From contig NZ_CP108549.1 of assembly GCF_036010325.1 (NCBI RefSeq), forward strand, positions 6,696,001 through 6,760,000: 64,000 nucleotides of DNA, written 5' to 3'. This document shows, one piece after another, positions 53,560 to 62,571 of this stretch (positions are counted from its first letter, which is position 1; each line of letters starts with the position of its first letter). The notes under the pieces are model-generated. The model ran no database searches. It saw only the letters and a program-made list of their open reading frames with translations, and had not been told where the DNA came from. This stretch comes from Streptomyces sp. NBC_01210 (GTDB lineage: Bacteria; Actinomycetota; Actinomycetes; Streptomycetales; Streptomycetaceae). The translations under genes and the position numbers were made by a program.

Positions 53560-54205
53560 GCCGCGAGGCGGCCGCGGGGGCCTGAGCGTCCGTGCCATGG
53601 GGCAGGGTTCCTGGGGTGTGGGCCCTGCAGCCCCCACGCCGTGAGGCCGGCGTCTCCGGGGTGCAGGGCCTGAGCGCCCTACGCCGCGAGGCCGGCATTC
53701 CTGGGCTGCAGGGGGTGCCCTGGGATGTGCGGCCTGAGCGCCTGTGATGCGGGGCCGGCGCTCTGCGGATGTGGGGCCTGGCCGCCACGCCGTGAGGATG
53801 GCGTTCCGCGGATGTGTGGCCTGAGCGCCTGTGATGCGGGGCCGGCGCTCTGCGGATGTGGGGCCTGGCCGCCACGCCGTGAGGATGGCGTTCCGCGGAT
53901 GTGTGGCCTGAGCGCCTGTGATGCGGGGCCGGCGCTCTGCGGATGTGGGGCCTGGCCGCCACGCCGTGAGGATGGCGTCCCGCGGATGTGCGGCCTGAGC
54001 GCCCGTGCCGCGGGGCCGGCGCCCTGGGTCGTTGTGGCCCGAGGCTCCCTGTTGTGGGCTTGCGCCCTGCGGATGTGGGCCTGAGCGTCCATGCTGCGGG
54101 TTTGGGATCCCTGGGGTGCAGGGCCCGAGCGCCTGTGCCGCGTAGGCCGGCGCCCTGCGGGTACCGGGGCCCGAGCGCCCTGCGCCGCGAAGCCGGCGGC
54201 CCTGG
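53560..54205. repeat. Satellite-like array of ~44-bp GC-rich half-units
   Basis: The whole spacer after proS is built of imperfect 43-47-bp units resembling GGTGYGGGGCCTGAGCGCC, then YRYGCCGCGRGGCCGGCG and a YYCTGCG end. More than a dozen can be followed, the outer ones most diverged. Because two half-units make 87 bp, all six frames stay open over parts of it, producing repetitive but implausible peptides on both strands. I see no gene in it. Confidence 0.85.
53724..53984. repeat. Three nearly identical 87-bp tandem repeats
   Basis: Units start at 53724, 53811 and 53898; a fourth begins at 53985 and diverges after about 20 bases. Each starts GATGTGYGGCCTGAGCGCC and contains two related halves of 44 and 43 bp. 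The three full units differ at only one or two positions, so this core is a recent expansion within the older degenerate array. Confidence 0.95.
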
Positions 54206-54208
54206 GGT

Positions 54209-54266
54209 GTGGGGGCGTCAGCCCCCACGTGCCCTCCCCCCGGGGGCCTGGGGGCACCGCCCCCAG
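54209..54266. terminator. Tandem hairpins between proS array and convergent gene
   Basis: GTGGGGGC/GCCCCCAC (54209-54228, loop GTCA) and CTGGGGGC/GCCCCCAG (54248-54266, loop ACC) are followed by TTTCGGGAAGGGGCGGG. This is a pattern I recognise from Streptomyces convergent spacers. It probably terminates the minus-strand gene at 54353 and any read-through from proS. Confidence 0.6.
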
Positions 54267-54352
54267 TTTCGGGAAGGGGCGGGTAGGGGAAAGCGCGCCG
54301 CAGGCGGCCCCGGCCCGCGCCCCGGAGCCGGTGCGCCGACGGGACCCGCGGG

Positions 54353-55249
54353 CTACAACAGCCAGCCCGCGAACTCCAGCGCCAGTTCGCCCTCCCCGCG
54401 CCGCCCCGCCGCAATCGCCCGCGTGCCCGACTCCACCGCCCGGAACAACGTCCAGCCGCGCAGGCGTTCCCGGTCCACCTCCAGCGAGTCCGCCAGCTTG
54501 TTCACCCGGCGGCGGGCCGCAGACGCACCGGACGACGCCGCGATCAGGTCCTCGACCCGGTCGCGGACCAGGCGCGCCAAGTCGTAGGCGCGTTCACCCA
54601 CCAGCGGCTCCGGGCCGACCGAGAGCCACGGCGTGCGGTCGCCCGCGAGGACCTTGCCCTGGCGGAAGTTACCGTGCAGCAGCAGGAGTTCGGGCGACAG
54701 GGCCGTGAGCTCGTCGCGCGCGTCAAGCGCCGCGGCGACCACTGAAGCCGCGCCCGGATCCGCGAACGCACGCACCGCCTCCGCCTGCCGCGCCGTCCGC
54801 TCCGCCACCGTCTCGAAGCCATGGTCCGCCGGTGGCTCGACCCACAGCCGCCGCACCGTCCCCGCCGCCTCCAGCAACGCCTTCGCCTCCGGCAGCGACC
54901 GCAGGGACACCTCCGGATGCAGCCGCTCCAGCAGCAGCGCTTCCTCCGACGACGCGAGCAGCCGCACCGCGCCCCAGCCGTCCCAGTGCTCCAGCGCCGC
55001 CCGCTCCAGTGCCGGCGCGGCGAAGGACGGGGCGGCCTTCAGCGCGGCGGCCGTACCGTCGGGCTGTCGTACGAGGACGACCAGACTGCTCCTGCCGCCC
55101 GGCGCCACCACCCGCTCGACGTCCAGCTCCCACCGGTCCACCGACTCCTGGACGGTCTTGGGCAGCTGCCCGAGCCAGTCGTCCGCGGCCGTGTCCCCGT
55201 AGGTCTCACCGAGTGCCCGGACGAGCCGCTGCGGCGGTTCGAAAGCCAT
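54353..55249 (-). CDS. Kinase-fold protein of the aminoglycoside phosphotransferase type, predicted inactive
   Basis: A 298-residue protein with the APH/choline-kinase outline. K71 (AALKAAP) could be the ATP lysine. In the catalytic loop the usual HGD...N reads HGNFRQGKV (192-200), so Asp becomes Asn at 194 and the Mg-binding Asn becomes Lys at 199. The usual IDP metal motif reads VGPEPLVGERAYDLARLVRD, with Gly at 212 in place of Asp. The rest of the fold signature is preserved. This looks like a pseudokinase, not a drug-resistance enzyme. The ATG at 55249 is chosen; the frame continues upstream antisense to nothing known. Confidence 0.8.
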   Translation of the reverse strand: MAFEPPQRLVRALGETYGDTAADDWLGQLPKTVQESVDRWELDVERVVAPGGRSSLVVLVRQPDGTAAALKAAPSFAAPALERAALEHWDGWGAVRLLASSEEALLLERLHPEVSLRSLPEAKALLEAAGTVRRLWVEPPADHGFETVAERTARQAEAVRAFADPGAASVVAAALDARDELTALSPELLLLHGNFRQGKVLAGDRTPWLSVGPEPLVGERAYDLARLVRDRVEDLIAASSGASAARRRVNKLADSLEVDRERLRGWTLFRAVESGTRAIAAGRRGEGELALEFAGWLL

Positions 55250-55272
55250 ACGTCCGTTGTTCCCTTTCCGCT

Positions 55273-55734
55273 TCAGCGCGCTGGACGCCCACTCCGCTCG
55301 GCGAGCCCAGGAAAGGCTACGCCGCTGCCGCGCCAGCGCACCGCACGGACGGCCGCCTCGCGCAGCGAGCCCGCGGCCTCCCGCCGCAGCGGCCCTTCCG
55401 CGGCCCGTACGAGATCGGAGTAGACACCCGCGACCCGGTCCTCGAGCACCGCGGCGAGGCGCACCGCCGCGGCCGCGTCCGGCACCGGGAAGGGCAGCGC
55501 GTACGCAGGGGCCGCCGCAGCCGGCGCCCCTCCCAGATCGCGCACGGTGCGCACCAGCGCGTCCCGCTGGGCCCGGTGCGCGGCGTACGCGGCCTGGGCC
55601 TCGTCCTCCCGGTCGTCGCCGATCCGGCCGCCGACGACCCCGTACCCGTACACCGCCGCATGCTCCGCGGCGAGCGCGGCCTGTACGGCCGCCAGCGTGG
55701 CCAGCACGGCCTCCGGCGCGTCCGGCGTGCTCAT
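55273..55734 (-). CDS. DUF4439 ferritin-like protein
   Basis: A 153-residue all-helical protein: VLATLAAVQAALAAEHAAVYGYGVVGGRI, AAYAAHRAQRDALVRTVRDLGG, AVRLAAVLEDRVAGVYSDLVRAAEG and REAAVRAVRWRG. The EHAAVYGYG and AHRAQRD motifs match DUF4439, a ferritin-like four-helix bundle. Possible metal ligands are the Glu and His residues of these helices; function unknown. The ATG overlaps the stop of the lipoprotein gene (ATGA). Confidence 0.85.
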   Translation of the reverse strand: MSTPDAPEAVLATLAAVQAALAAEHAAVYGYGVVGGRIGDDREDEAQAAYAAHRAQRDALVRTVRDLGGAPAAAAPAYALPFPVPDAAAAVRLAAVLEDRVAGVYSDLVRAAEGPLRREAAGSLREAAVRAVRWRGSGVAFPGLAERSGRPAR

Positions 55735-56249
55735 CGCGCGCCACCCTTCGTCAGCAGATACGCATGCGCGGCGCCGGCCGCCGCGACCGAGGCGAGCAGC
55801 CGGGCCAGCTCGGGCTCCGCATCGACAAGGGCGGCCGTGTGCGCGTCGGAGGTACGGCGCTCCGCCGCGGCCAGTGCCTTGACCGCGGCCCCGGCATCGG
55901 CCGGAACCGGCACCGGTGGTGCCACCCGCGTCGTCCCGCCGAGCGCCGTCACATGCTCGGCGACCGCCGCCCGCAGAGCGTTCAACTGCCCGGCCAGCGC
56001 TGGATGTTGCCTGATGACGGCGTCGTACTGGTCACGCAGCGCGCCGCTCGTGGCGGCGAGCCTGCGCCGCAGTGCCGCCTCCGCGCGCGCCCGATCGGGC
56101 GCCGAGCCCGCCGTACGCCGTCCCTCGGGCTCATCTGTCGAACAGCCCGTCAACAGTGCGGTCGCCGCTGCCCCCGTCAGGATGAGCGCATGCCTCCGTG
56201 TTGTGCCCGTGCGCCCCACGCGTCTCTCCCTCGGGCCCGCAGTGATCAT
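55731..56249 (-). CDS. Predicted lipoprotein, helical
   Basis: A 172-residue product with a Tat/Sec-type start (GTTRRHALILTGAAATALLTGC) ending in an LTGC lipobox, then a mostly helical domain rich in Ala and Arg (RAEAALRRRLAATSGALRDQYDAVIRQHPALAGQLNALRAAVAEHVTALGG, DAHTAALVDAEPELARLLASVAAAGAAHAYLL). The EHV and DAHTAAL segments resemble the partner DUF4439 helices, so it may be an anchored relative. Divergent from rimP. ATG 56249 chosen because upstream codons overlap the rimP promoter. Confidence 0.75.
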   Translation of the reverse strand: MITAGPRERRVGRTGTTRRHALILTGAAATALLTGCSTDEPEGRRTAGSAPDRARAEAALRRRLAATSGALRDQYDAVIRQHPALAGQLNALRAAVAEHVTALGGTTRVAPPVPVPADAGAAVKALAAAERRTSDAHTAALVDAEPELARLLASVAAAGAAHAYLLTKGGAR

Positions 56250-56374
56250 CGCCGCAGGCGAGCGTACCTGCGGGTCCGGCGCAGGTGGACGGCAACACCC
56301 CCCGGGACCGGATACCCTTTGATCTGACACGCGACGATCCCCACAACAGCACACGCGGCCGAGGAGTCACCCGG

Positions 56375-56881
56375 ATGAGCACCACCCAGAGCGAGAGGCT
56401 GCGCGGGCTGCTGGAACCGCTCGTCAGCGCCGCGGACCTGGATCTGGAAGAGATCGAGGTGTCCCGGGCGGGCAGGCGCCGCATGCTGAGGATCATCGTG
56501 GACTCCGACGAGGGCGTGGAGCTGGACGCCTGTGCCGAGCTGAGCCGCGCGATCTCCGAGAAGCTGGACGAGACGGACGCGATGGGCGAGGGCGAGTACG
56601 TCCTCGAAGTGAGCTCGCCGGGCGCCGACCGCCCCCTGACCCAGCACCGCCACTACGTACGCGCCGTCGGCCGACTGGTGAAGTTCCAGTTGCACGATGG
56701 CGGAACGGCCGAAGAGCTGGTGGCCCGCATCCTCACCGTGGACGACGAGGGACTCGACCTCGAAGTGCCGGGCGTGAAGGGGCGCAAGCCCACCGCCATC
56801 CGTGTCACCTTCGCGGACATCGCCAAGGCACGGGTGGAGATCGAGTTCAACCGCAAGGACAAGAAGGAAGAGGAGGCGTAG
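56375..56881 (+). CDS. rimP: Ribosome maturation factor RimP
   Basis: A 168-residue 30S assembly factor. Family motifs are [73 protein letters not shown] and a C-terminal SH3-like barrel. The Lys/Glu tail is KDKKEEEA. The ATG at 56375 follows GAGGAGTCACCCGG. First gene of the nusA-infB operon; nusA begins two bases after its stop. Confidence 0.94.
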   Translation: MSTTQSERLRGLLEPLVSAADLDLEEIEVSRAGRRRMLRIIVDSDEGVELDACAELSRAISEKLDETDAMGEGEYVLEVSSPGADRPLTQHRHYVRAVGRLVKFQLHDGGTAEELVARILTVDDEGLDLEVPGVKGRKPTAIRVTFADIAKARVEIEFNRKDKKEEEA

Positions 56882-56883
56882 CC

Positions 56884-57921
56884 GTGGACATCGACGTAAA
56901 GCTCCTGAAGGGCTTGGCACAAGAGAAGGAGATTCCCTTCGACCTGCTGGTCGAGGCGATCGAGTCGGCCCTCCTTATCGCGTACCACCGCACCGAGGGC
57001 AGCCGACGCCACGCGCGCGTCGTGCTCAGCCGGGACACCGGCCATGTGACGGTGTGGGCGAAGGAGGACGCGGCCGACCTCGAAGAGGGGCAGGAGGCCA
57101 AGGAGTTCGACGACACCCCTTCCGACTTCGGCCGTATCGCCGCGACCACCGCCCGCCAGGTCATCCAGCAGCGGCTGCGGGACGCCGAGAACGACGTCAC
57201 CTTCGGTGAGTACGCCCGCCGTGAGGGCGATGTCGTCGCCGGCATGGTGCAGCAGGGCAAGGACCCGAAGAACGTCCTGGTGAGGCTGGACGACAAGCTC
57301 GAGGCGATCCTGCCGGTGCAGGAGCAGGTGCCGGGCGAGGAGTACACCCACGGTCTGCGGCTGCGTACGTACGTCGTCCGGGTCGCCAAGGGTGTGCGCG
57401 GCCCGTCCGTGACCCTGTCCCGCACTCACCCGAACCTGGTGAAGAAACTCTTCGCACTCGAGGTCCCGGAGATCGCGGACGGCTCGGTCGAGATCGCGGC
57501 GATCGCCCGCGAAGCCGGCCACCGCACCAAGATCGCCGTTCGCTCGACCCGCTCGGGCCTGAACGCCAAGGGCGCGTGCATCGGCCCGATGGGCGGCCGG
57601 GTGCGCAATGTCATGGCCGAGCTGCACGGCGAGAAGATCGACATCGTGGACTGGTCGGACGACCCGGCAGAGATGGTGGCCAACGCCCTCTCGCCGGCCC
57701 GCGTCAGCAAGGTCGAGGTCGTCGACATGGGCGCGCGTTCCGCACGGGTGACCGTCCCCGACTACCAGCTGTCGCTGGCGATCGGCAAGGAGGGGCAGAA
57801 CGCCCGCCTGGCCGCCCGTCTCACCGGCTGGCGTATCGACATCCGCCCCGACACGGAGCAGAGCGACGACCAGGGGCCGGACCGGGACTCCGACCGGCAC
57901 CGGGGCTCCGACCAGGGCTGA
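56884..57921 (+). CDS. nusA: Transcription termination/antitermination protein NusA
   Basis: A 345-residue RNA polymerase-associated factor. N-terminal RNAP-binding domain ([37 protein letters not shown]), S1 domain about 110-185 ([30 protein letters not shown]), KH1 and KH2 domains ([55 protein letters not shown]) and an acidic, Asp-rich tail; it lacks the E. coli C-terminal repeats, as usual in actinomycetes. GTG start at 56884. Confidence 0.96.
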   Translation: MDIDVKLLKGLAQEKEIPFDLLVEAIESALLIAYHRTEGSRRHARVVLSRDTGHVTVWAKEDAADLEEGQEAKEFDDTPSDFGRIAATTARQVIQQRLRDAENDVTFGEYARREGDVVAGMVQQGKDPKNVLVRLDDKLEAILPVQEQVPGEEYTHGLRLRTYVVRVAKGVRGPSVTLSRTHPNLVKKLFALEVPEIADGSVEIAAIAREAGHRTKIAVRSTRSGLNAKGACIGPMGGRVRNVMAELHGEKIDIVDWSDDPAEMVANALSPARVSKVEVVDMGARSARVTVPDYQLSLAIGKEGQNARLAARLTGWRIDIRPDTEQSDDQGPDRDSDRHRGSDQG

Positions 57922-57932
57922 GGAATGCTGTG

Positions 57933-57983
57933 CCGCCCGCCCCGACGGTCCGGGGGACACCTCCGGACCGTCGGGGCGGGCGG
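57933..57983 (+). terminator. Very stable 21-bp hairpin between nusA and ylxR
   Basis: Positions 57933-57953 pair perfectly with 57963-57983 around a nine-base loop (GGGACACCT); the arm begins CCGCCCGCCCCGACGG. There is no U tract and the operon clearly continues. It may be a partial terminator, a NusA-sensitive attenuator or an RNA-processing/stability element. Confidence 0.8.
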
Positions 57984-58085
57984 GATCCCGTTGCGCTGAC
58001 GGCGGGATGTCACCTGGATCAAGACAACAACCGTTCGATTTTTGCCCCAAAGGGGTGAGGTCGGTCCGGGGAGGTAGACTTAGAC

Positions 58086-58364
58086 GTGTCTGGCCGGACG
58101 CATGCCCGCGTATGCCCTGAGCGAACCTGTGTGGGATGCCGGGAGCGAGCGGCCAAGAGCGATCTGCTGCGCATCGTGATGACCGGAGACGCCTGCGTCC
58201 CCGATGATCGCGGTACGCTGCCCGGCCGGGGTGCGTATGTACACCCCGCCTTGGTCTGTCTCGACCTGGCGGTCCGCCGCCGAGCGTTCCCACGGGCCTT
58301 CAGGGCCAAGGGACCGCTCGATACCGCGGATGTACGCCGGTATGTCGAGCAGGCAGCACCGTAA
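58086..58364 (+). CDS. YlxR family RNA-binding protein (DUF448)
   Basis: A 92-residue basic protein with the YlxR signature: [20 protein letters not shown] at about residues 12-31 and [26 protein letters not shown]. Homologues fold as small nucleic acid-binding proteins, and one has been linked to RNase P. Position between nusA and infB is conserved across Gram-positive bacteria. GTG start at 58086; a short Ser/Gly/Arg N-terminus precedes the domain. Confidence 0.9.
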   Translation: MSGRTHARVCPERTCVGCRERAAKSDLLRIVMTGDACVPDDRGTLPGRGAYVHPALVCLDLAVRRRAFPRAFRAKGPLDTADVRRYVEQAAP

Positions 58365-58430
58365 GAAGAAGTACGGCACGGAACCCCGTGCGGTCAGGTA
58401 CCTCGCGAGTTGGAAGTAGGTCGAGATTGC

Positions 58431-58474
58431 GATGAGCACTCGATGAGTACGCGATGAGTACGCCCATGAAGTAG
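58431..58474 (+). other. 11-bp repeats forming three overlapping mini-ORFs in the infB leader
   Basis: GATGAGCACTC (58431), GATGAGTACGC (58442) and GATGAGTACGC (58453) are tandem 11-bp units. They create ATG AGC ACT CGA TGA (58432-58446), ATG AGT ACG CGA TGA (58443-58457) and ATG AGT ACG CCC ATG AAG TAG (58454-58474). Each stop overlaps the next start as ATGA, so the frame shifts each time. Predicted peptides are MSTR, MSTR and MSTPMK. Confidence 0.7.
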
Positions 58475-58478
58475 CGAC

Positions 58479-58529
58479 GGTCCGGCGGTAACCCGGACCT
58501 AAAAGGAGCGAAGTGGCTAAGGTCCGGGT
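58479..58529 (+). promoter_or_regulatory. Mutually exclusive hairpins over the infB ribosome-binding site
   Basis: Stem A: GGTCCGG (58479-58485) with CCGGACC (58493-58499), loop of seven. Stem B: ACCCGGACC (58491-58499) with GGTCCGGGT (58521-58529), which lies in codons 3-6 of infB; its loop contains AAAAGGAG (58501-58508) and the GTG at 58513. Both stems use the same CCGGACC strand, so only one can form. Stem B would hide the start region. Confidence 0.6.
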
Positions 58530-61500
58530 ATACGAACTCGCCAAGGAGTTCGGGGTTGAGAGCAAGGTCGTCATGGCCAAGCTCCAAGAACTCGGTGAAT
58601 TCGTCCGTTCGGCGTCCTCGACGATCGAGGCGCCGGTTGTACGCAAGTTGACTGACGCACTGCAGGGGCCCGGCGGCAACGCCGGCAAGTCCGCTGCGAA
58701 GCCCGGCGCGCCTCGTAAGGCCGCGCCCGCCAAGCCCGGCGCGCCCTCCCCGGCGTCGTCGGCCCGTCCCGCTGCCCCCAAGCCCGGCGCCCCGGCCCCC
58801 AAGCCGGCCGCAGCCGAGGTTCCGGCGAGCAGCACCCCCAGCACCCCGTCCGCCGCCCCGGCCTCTCCGGGTCCGCGTCCGGGTCCCAAGCCGGCACCGG
58901 CCAAGCCCGCTCCGGCGGCTCCGGTTCCCGCGGCCGAGTTCTCGGCCCCGGCTCCGGCCCAGCCCGCAGCGCCGCAGGCCCCCTCGCGTCCCGCGGGTGC
59001 CACCCCCGGGCCTCGTCCTGCCGGTGGCTCCGCCCGTCCGGCTCCGGCCGGCGGTCAGCGCGACGGCGGCCGTGACGGTGGCCGTGGTGGCGATCGTCCG
59101 GCGCGTCCCGCCGGTCAGGGCGCCCCGCGTCCCGGCGGCAACCGTCCGGCGGGTCCCCGTCCGGGCAACAACCCCTTCACCTCTGGTGGCTCCACCGGCA
59201 TGGCGCGCCCGCAGGCGCCCCGTCCGGGTGGCGCCCCGCGCCCCGGCGGCGGTCAGGACCGTCCCGGTGCCCCGCGTCCGCAGGGTGGTCCCGGCGGCGC
59301 TCCCCGTCCGCAGGGTCAGGGCGGCGCCCGTCCGAGCCCGGGCGGTATGCCCCGCCCGCAGGGCGGCGCTCCGCGTCCTGGCGGTGCCCCCGGTGGTAAC
59401 CGTCCGAACCCCGGCATGATGCCGCAGCGTCCTGCTGCCGGTCCCCGTCCTGGTGGCGGCCCCGGTGGCGGCGGTCGCGGTCCCGGTGGTGGCGGCGGTC
59501 GTCCCGGCGGCGCCGGTGCCGGTCGTCCCGGTGGCGGCGGCGGCGGCTTCGCCGGTCGTCCCGGTGGCGGTGGCGGTGGCGGTCGTCCCGGTGGCGGCGG
59601 CGGTTTCGCCGGTCGTCCCGGTGGCGGTGGCCCCGGTGGCGGCGGCGGCTTCGGTGGCGGCGGTGGCCGTCCCGGCTTCGGCGGACGTCCGGGTGGTCCC
59701 GGCGGCCGTGGTGGCACGCAGGGCGCCTTCGGTCGTCCCGGCGGCCCGGCGCGTCGTGGCCGTAAGTCGAAGCGGCAGAGGCGCCAGGAGTACGAGGCCA
59801 TGCAGGCCCCGTCGGTGGGCGGCGTCATGCTGCCTCGCGGCAACGGACAGTCCGTCCGTCTGTCGCGCGGTGCCTCGCTGACCGACTTCGCGGAGAAGAT
59901 CAACGCCAACCCGGCGTCGCTCGTCGGCGTGATGATGAACCTCGGCGAGATGGTCACTGCCACGCAGTCCGTCTCCGACGAGACGCTGAAGTTGCTCGCG
60001 GACGAGATGAACTTCGTCCTCGAGATCGTCAGCCCCGAGGAGGAGGACCGCGAGCTGCTCGAGTCCTTCGACATCGAGTTCGGCGAGGACGAGGGCGGCG
60101 AGGAGTTCCTCGTGTCCCGTCCGCCGGTCGTGACCGTCATGGGTCACGTCGACCACGGTAAGACCCGACTGCTGGACGCGATCCGCAAGACGAATGTGGT
60201 TGCGGGCGAGGCCGGCGGTATTACGCAGCACATCGGTGCGTACCAGGTCGCCACCGAGGTCAACGGTGAAGAGCGCGCCATCACCTTCATCGACACCCCG
60301 GGTCACGAGGCGTTCACCGCCATGCGTGCGCGTGGTGCGAAGTCCACCGACATCGCGATCCTCGTGGTGGCGGCGAACGACGGTGTGATGCCGCAGACGA
60401 TCGAGGCGCTGAACCACGCCAAGGCGGCCGACGTGCCGATCGTGGTCGCGGTCAACAAGATCGACGTCGAGGGTGCCGACCCGACCAAGGTGCGCGGTCA
60501 GCTCACCGAGTTCGGTCTGGTGGCCGAGGAGTACGGCGGCGACACGATGTTCGTCGACATCTCCGCCAAGCAGGGCCTCAACATCGAGAGCCTGCTGGAG
60601 GCCGTGGTCCTCACCGCGGACGCCTCGCTCGACCTGCGGGCCAACCCGGACCAGGACGCGCAGGGTATTGCGATCGAGGCCCACCTCGACCGCGGCCGCG
60701 GTGCCGTCGCGACCGTCCTGGTCCAGCGAGGCACGCTGCGCGTCGGCGACACGATGGTCGCCGGTGACGCGTACGGCCGTGTCCGCGCGATGCTCGACGA
60801 CAAGGGCGAGAACGTGGAAGAGGCGGGTCCGTCGACTCCGGTCCTCGTCCTCGGTCTCACCAACGTCCCGGGTGCCGGCGACAACTTCCTGGTTGTCGAC
60901 GAGGACCGTACGGCCCGTCAGATCGCCGAGAAGCGTGCCGCTCGTGAGCGGAACGCCAACTTCGCCCGCAAGGGCGTCCGGTTCTCCCTGGAGAACCTGG
61001 ACGAGGCGCTCAAGGCCGGTCTGGTGCAGGAACTCAACCTCATCATCAAGGGCGACGCGTCCGGTTCGGTGGAGGCTCTCGAGTCCTCGCTGCTCCAGCT
61101 CGACGTCGGCGAAGAGGTCGACATCCGCGTGCTGCACCGCGGCGTGGGTGCGGTCACCGAGTCGGACATCGACCTGGCGATGGGCTCCGACGCCATCGTC
61201 ATCGGCTTCAACGTCCGCGCTGCCGGGCGTGCCCAGCAGATGGCGGAGCGCGAAGGCGTCGACGTCCGGTATTACTCGGTGATCTACCAGGCCATCGAGG
61301 AGATCGAGGCGGCCCTCAAGGGCATGCTCAAGCCGGAGTACGAAGAGGTCGAGCTCGGTACGGCGGAGATCCGCGAGATCTTCCGCTCGTCCAAGCTGGG
61401 CAACATCGCGGGTGTTCTCATCCGCTCCGGCGAGGTCAAGCGCAACACCAAGGCGCGCCTCGTCCGCGACGGCAAGGTCATCGCGGAGGACCTCAACATC

Positions 61501-61641
61501 CAGGGTCTGCGCCGCTTCAAGGACGACGTCACCGAGATTCGCGAAGGCTACGAGGGCGGTATCAACCTCGGAAACTTCAACGACATCAAGATCGACGACG
61601 TCATCGCGACGTACGAGATGCGCGAGAAGCCGCGCGGCTGA
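58513..61641 (+). CDS. infB: Translation initiation factor IF-2
   Basis: A 1042-residue GTPase bringing initiator tRNA to the 30S subunit. N-terminal IF2_N domain ([35 protein letters not shown]), then a disordered Pro/Ala and Gly/Arg-rich segment of about 370 residues (roughly 60-430) with [22 protein letters not shown] repeats, a second IF2_N motif, the G domain (G1 GHVDHGKT at 544-551, [12 protein letters not shown]) and C-terminal domains II-IV ending EMREKPRG. Start GTG 58513 after AAAAGGAGCGAA. Confidence 0.97.
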   Translation: MAKVRVYELAKEFGVESKVVMAKLQELGEFVRSASSTIEAPVVRKLTDALQGPGGNAGKSAAKPGAPRKAAPAKPGAPSPASSARPAAPKPGAPAPKPAAAEVPASSTPSTPSAAPASPGPRPGPKPAPAKPAPAAPVPAAEFSAPAPAQPAAPQAPSRPAGATPGPRPAGGSARPAPAGGQRDGGRDGGRGGDRPARPAGQGAPRPGGNRPAGPRPGNNPFTSGGSTGMARPQAPRPGGAPRPGGGQDRPGAPRPQGGPGGAPRPQGQGGARPSPGGMPRPQGGAPRPGGAPGGNRPNPGMMPQRPAAGPRPGGGPGGGGRGPGGGGGRPGGAGAGRPGGGGGGFAGRPGGGGGGGRPGGGGGFAGRPGGGGPGGGGGFGGGGGRPGFGGRPGGPGGRGGTQGAFGRPGGPARRGRKSKRQRRQEYEAMQAPSVGGVMLPRGNGQSVRLSRGASLTDFAEKINANPASLVGVMMNLGEMVTATQSVSDETLKLLADEMNFVLEIVSPEEEDRELLESFDIEFGEDEGGEEFLVSRPPVVTVMGHVDHGKTRLLDAIRKTNVVAGEAGGITQHIGAYQVATEVNGEERAITFIDTPGHEAFTAMRARGAKSTDIAILVVAANDGVMPQTIEALNHAKAADVPIVVAVNKIDVEGADPTKVRGQLTEFGLVAEEYGGDTMFVDISAKQGLNIESLLEAVVLTADASLDLRANPDQDAQGIAIEAHLDRGRGAVATVLVQRGTLRVGDTMVAGDAYGRVRAMLDDKGENVEEAGPSTPVLVLGLTNVPGAGDNFLVVDEDRTARQIAEKRAARERNANFARKGVRFSLENLDEALKAGLVQELNLIIKGDASGSVEALESSLLQLDVGEEVDIRVLHRGVGAVTESDIDLAMGSDAIVIGFNVRAAGRAQQMAEREGVDVRYYSVIYQAIEEIEAALKGMLKPEYEEVELGTAEIREIFRSSKLGNIAGVLIRSGEVKRNTKARLVRDGKVIAEDLNIQGLRRFKDDVTEIREGYEGGINLGNFNDIKIDDVIATYEMREKPRG

Positions 61642-61792
61642 CGCAAGAGCTGACGCACGGCATCCGGTCCGGGGCCGGTCGGCGGAGAGTATTTCCGTCG
61701 ATCGGCCCCGGCCGTTCCGTGTACGGTTCTTGTGTCCCTGCCAAGAGCGGGCAGGGCCCTCTAACCCGTACCGGCGGGACATCCGGACATAC

Positions 61793-62086
61793 ATGTATGT
61801 GGGGACACTGTCCTTCGATCTGCTCCTCGGCGACGTACGTTCGTTGAAGGAGAAACGCTCCGTGATCCGCCCGATCGTTGCCGAGCTCCAGCGGAAATAC
61901 GCGGTGAGCGCGGCGGAAGTGGGCGGCCAGGATCTTCACCGCCGGGCCGAGATCGGCCTGGCCGCGGTGTCCGGGGACACGGGGCACCTCACAGATGTAC
62001 TCGACCGGTGCGAGCGCCTTGTCGCCGCCCGGCCGGAGGTGGAGCTGCTGTCGGTTCGACGCAGGCTCCACAGCGACGAAGACTGA
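61793..62086 (+). CDS. DUF503 family protein (YlxP-like)
   Basis: A 97-residue protein: MYVGTLSFDLLLGDVRSLKEKRSVIRPIVAELQRKYAVSAAEVGGQDLHRRAEIGLAAVSGD, the complete DUF503 pattern. This small family is usually found between infB and rbfA in Gram-positive bacteria and is thought to be linked to ribosome function, but its role is not established. The ATG at 61793 is followed by the family N-terminus. Confidence 0.88.
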   Translation: MYVGTLSFDLLLGDVRSLKEKRSVIRPIVAELQRKYAVSAAEVGGQDLHRRAEIGLAAVSGDTGHLTDVLDRCERLVAARPEVELLSVRRRLHSDED

Positions 62087-62115
62087 CTGAGCAAGGCAAA
62101 GAAGGAGAAGGACCA

Positions 62116-62571
62116 GTGGCCGACAACGCGCGGGCGAAGAAGCTGGCAGACCTCATCCGGGAGGTGGTCGCCGAGAAGCTGCAGCGCGGCATCAAGGACC
62201 CGCGCCTGGGTACGCACGTGACCATCACGGACACCCGTGTCACCGGCGACCTGCGGGAGGCCACGGTCTTCTACACGGTGTACGGCGACGACGAGGACCG
62301 GGCGAGTGCGGCAGCCGGGCTGGCGAGCGCCAAGGGCGTTCTGCGCTCGGCGGTCGGAGCGGCGGCGGGGACGAAGTTCACGCCGACCCTGACGTTCGTG
62401 GCGGACGCCCTCCCGGAGAACGCCAAGACGATCGAGGACCTGCTCGACAAGGCGCGTGCCTCCGACGCCAAGGTGCGTGAGGTGTCCTCGGGCGCCAAGT
62501 ACGCCGGCGATGCGGACCCGTACCGCAAGCCGGAGGACGAGGACGCAGACGGGGACGAAGCCTCCGAATGA
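62116..62571 (+). CDS. rbfA: Ribosome-binding factor A
   Basis: A 151-residue 30S maturation and cold-shock factor with a KH-like fold: KKLADLIREVVAEKLQRGIKDPRLGTHVTITDTRVTGDLREATVFYTV, then LRSAVGAAAGTKFTPTLTFVADALPENAKTIEDLLDKA, and an acidic C-terminal tail (EDEDADGDEASE). GTG start at 62116 after AAGGAGAAGG. Its TGA overlaps the truB ATG (ATGA). Confidence 0.95.
   Translation: MADNARAKKLADLIREVVAEKLQRGIKDPRLGTHVTITDTRVTGDLREATVFYTVYGDDEDRASAAAGLASAKGVLRSAVGAAAGTKFTPTLTFVADALPENAKTIEDLLDKARASDAKVREVSSGAKYAGDADPYRKPEDEDADGDEASE

Noticed and set aside
53724..54084. Repetitive ORFs on both strands in the 87-bp array (for example MCGLSACDAGPALCGCGAWPPRREDGVPR repeats)
   Set aside because: The repeat length is a multiple of three, so every frame without a stop in one unit stays open. 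No start site, codon bias or family similarity favours any one strand.
53560..54205. CRISPR array
   Set aside because: The units are contiguous and nearly identical throughout, with no unique spacers, and no cas gene is in the window.
54353..55249. Aminoglycoside resistance phosphotransferase
   Set aside because: The catalytic Asp, the Mg-binding Asn and the metal Asp are all replaced, so resistance by phosphorylation is unlikely.
58300..61794. 1164-codon open frame on the minus strand opposite infB
   Set aside because: It is a shadow of the GC-rich infB codons. The predicted peptide is compositionally biased (Gly/Thr/Ala/Arg runs), while the plus strand encodes an unmistakable IF-2 with all GTPase motifs.
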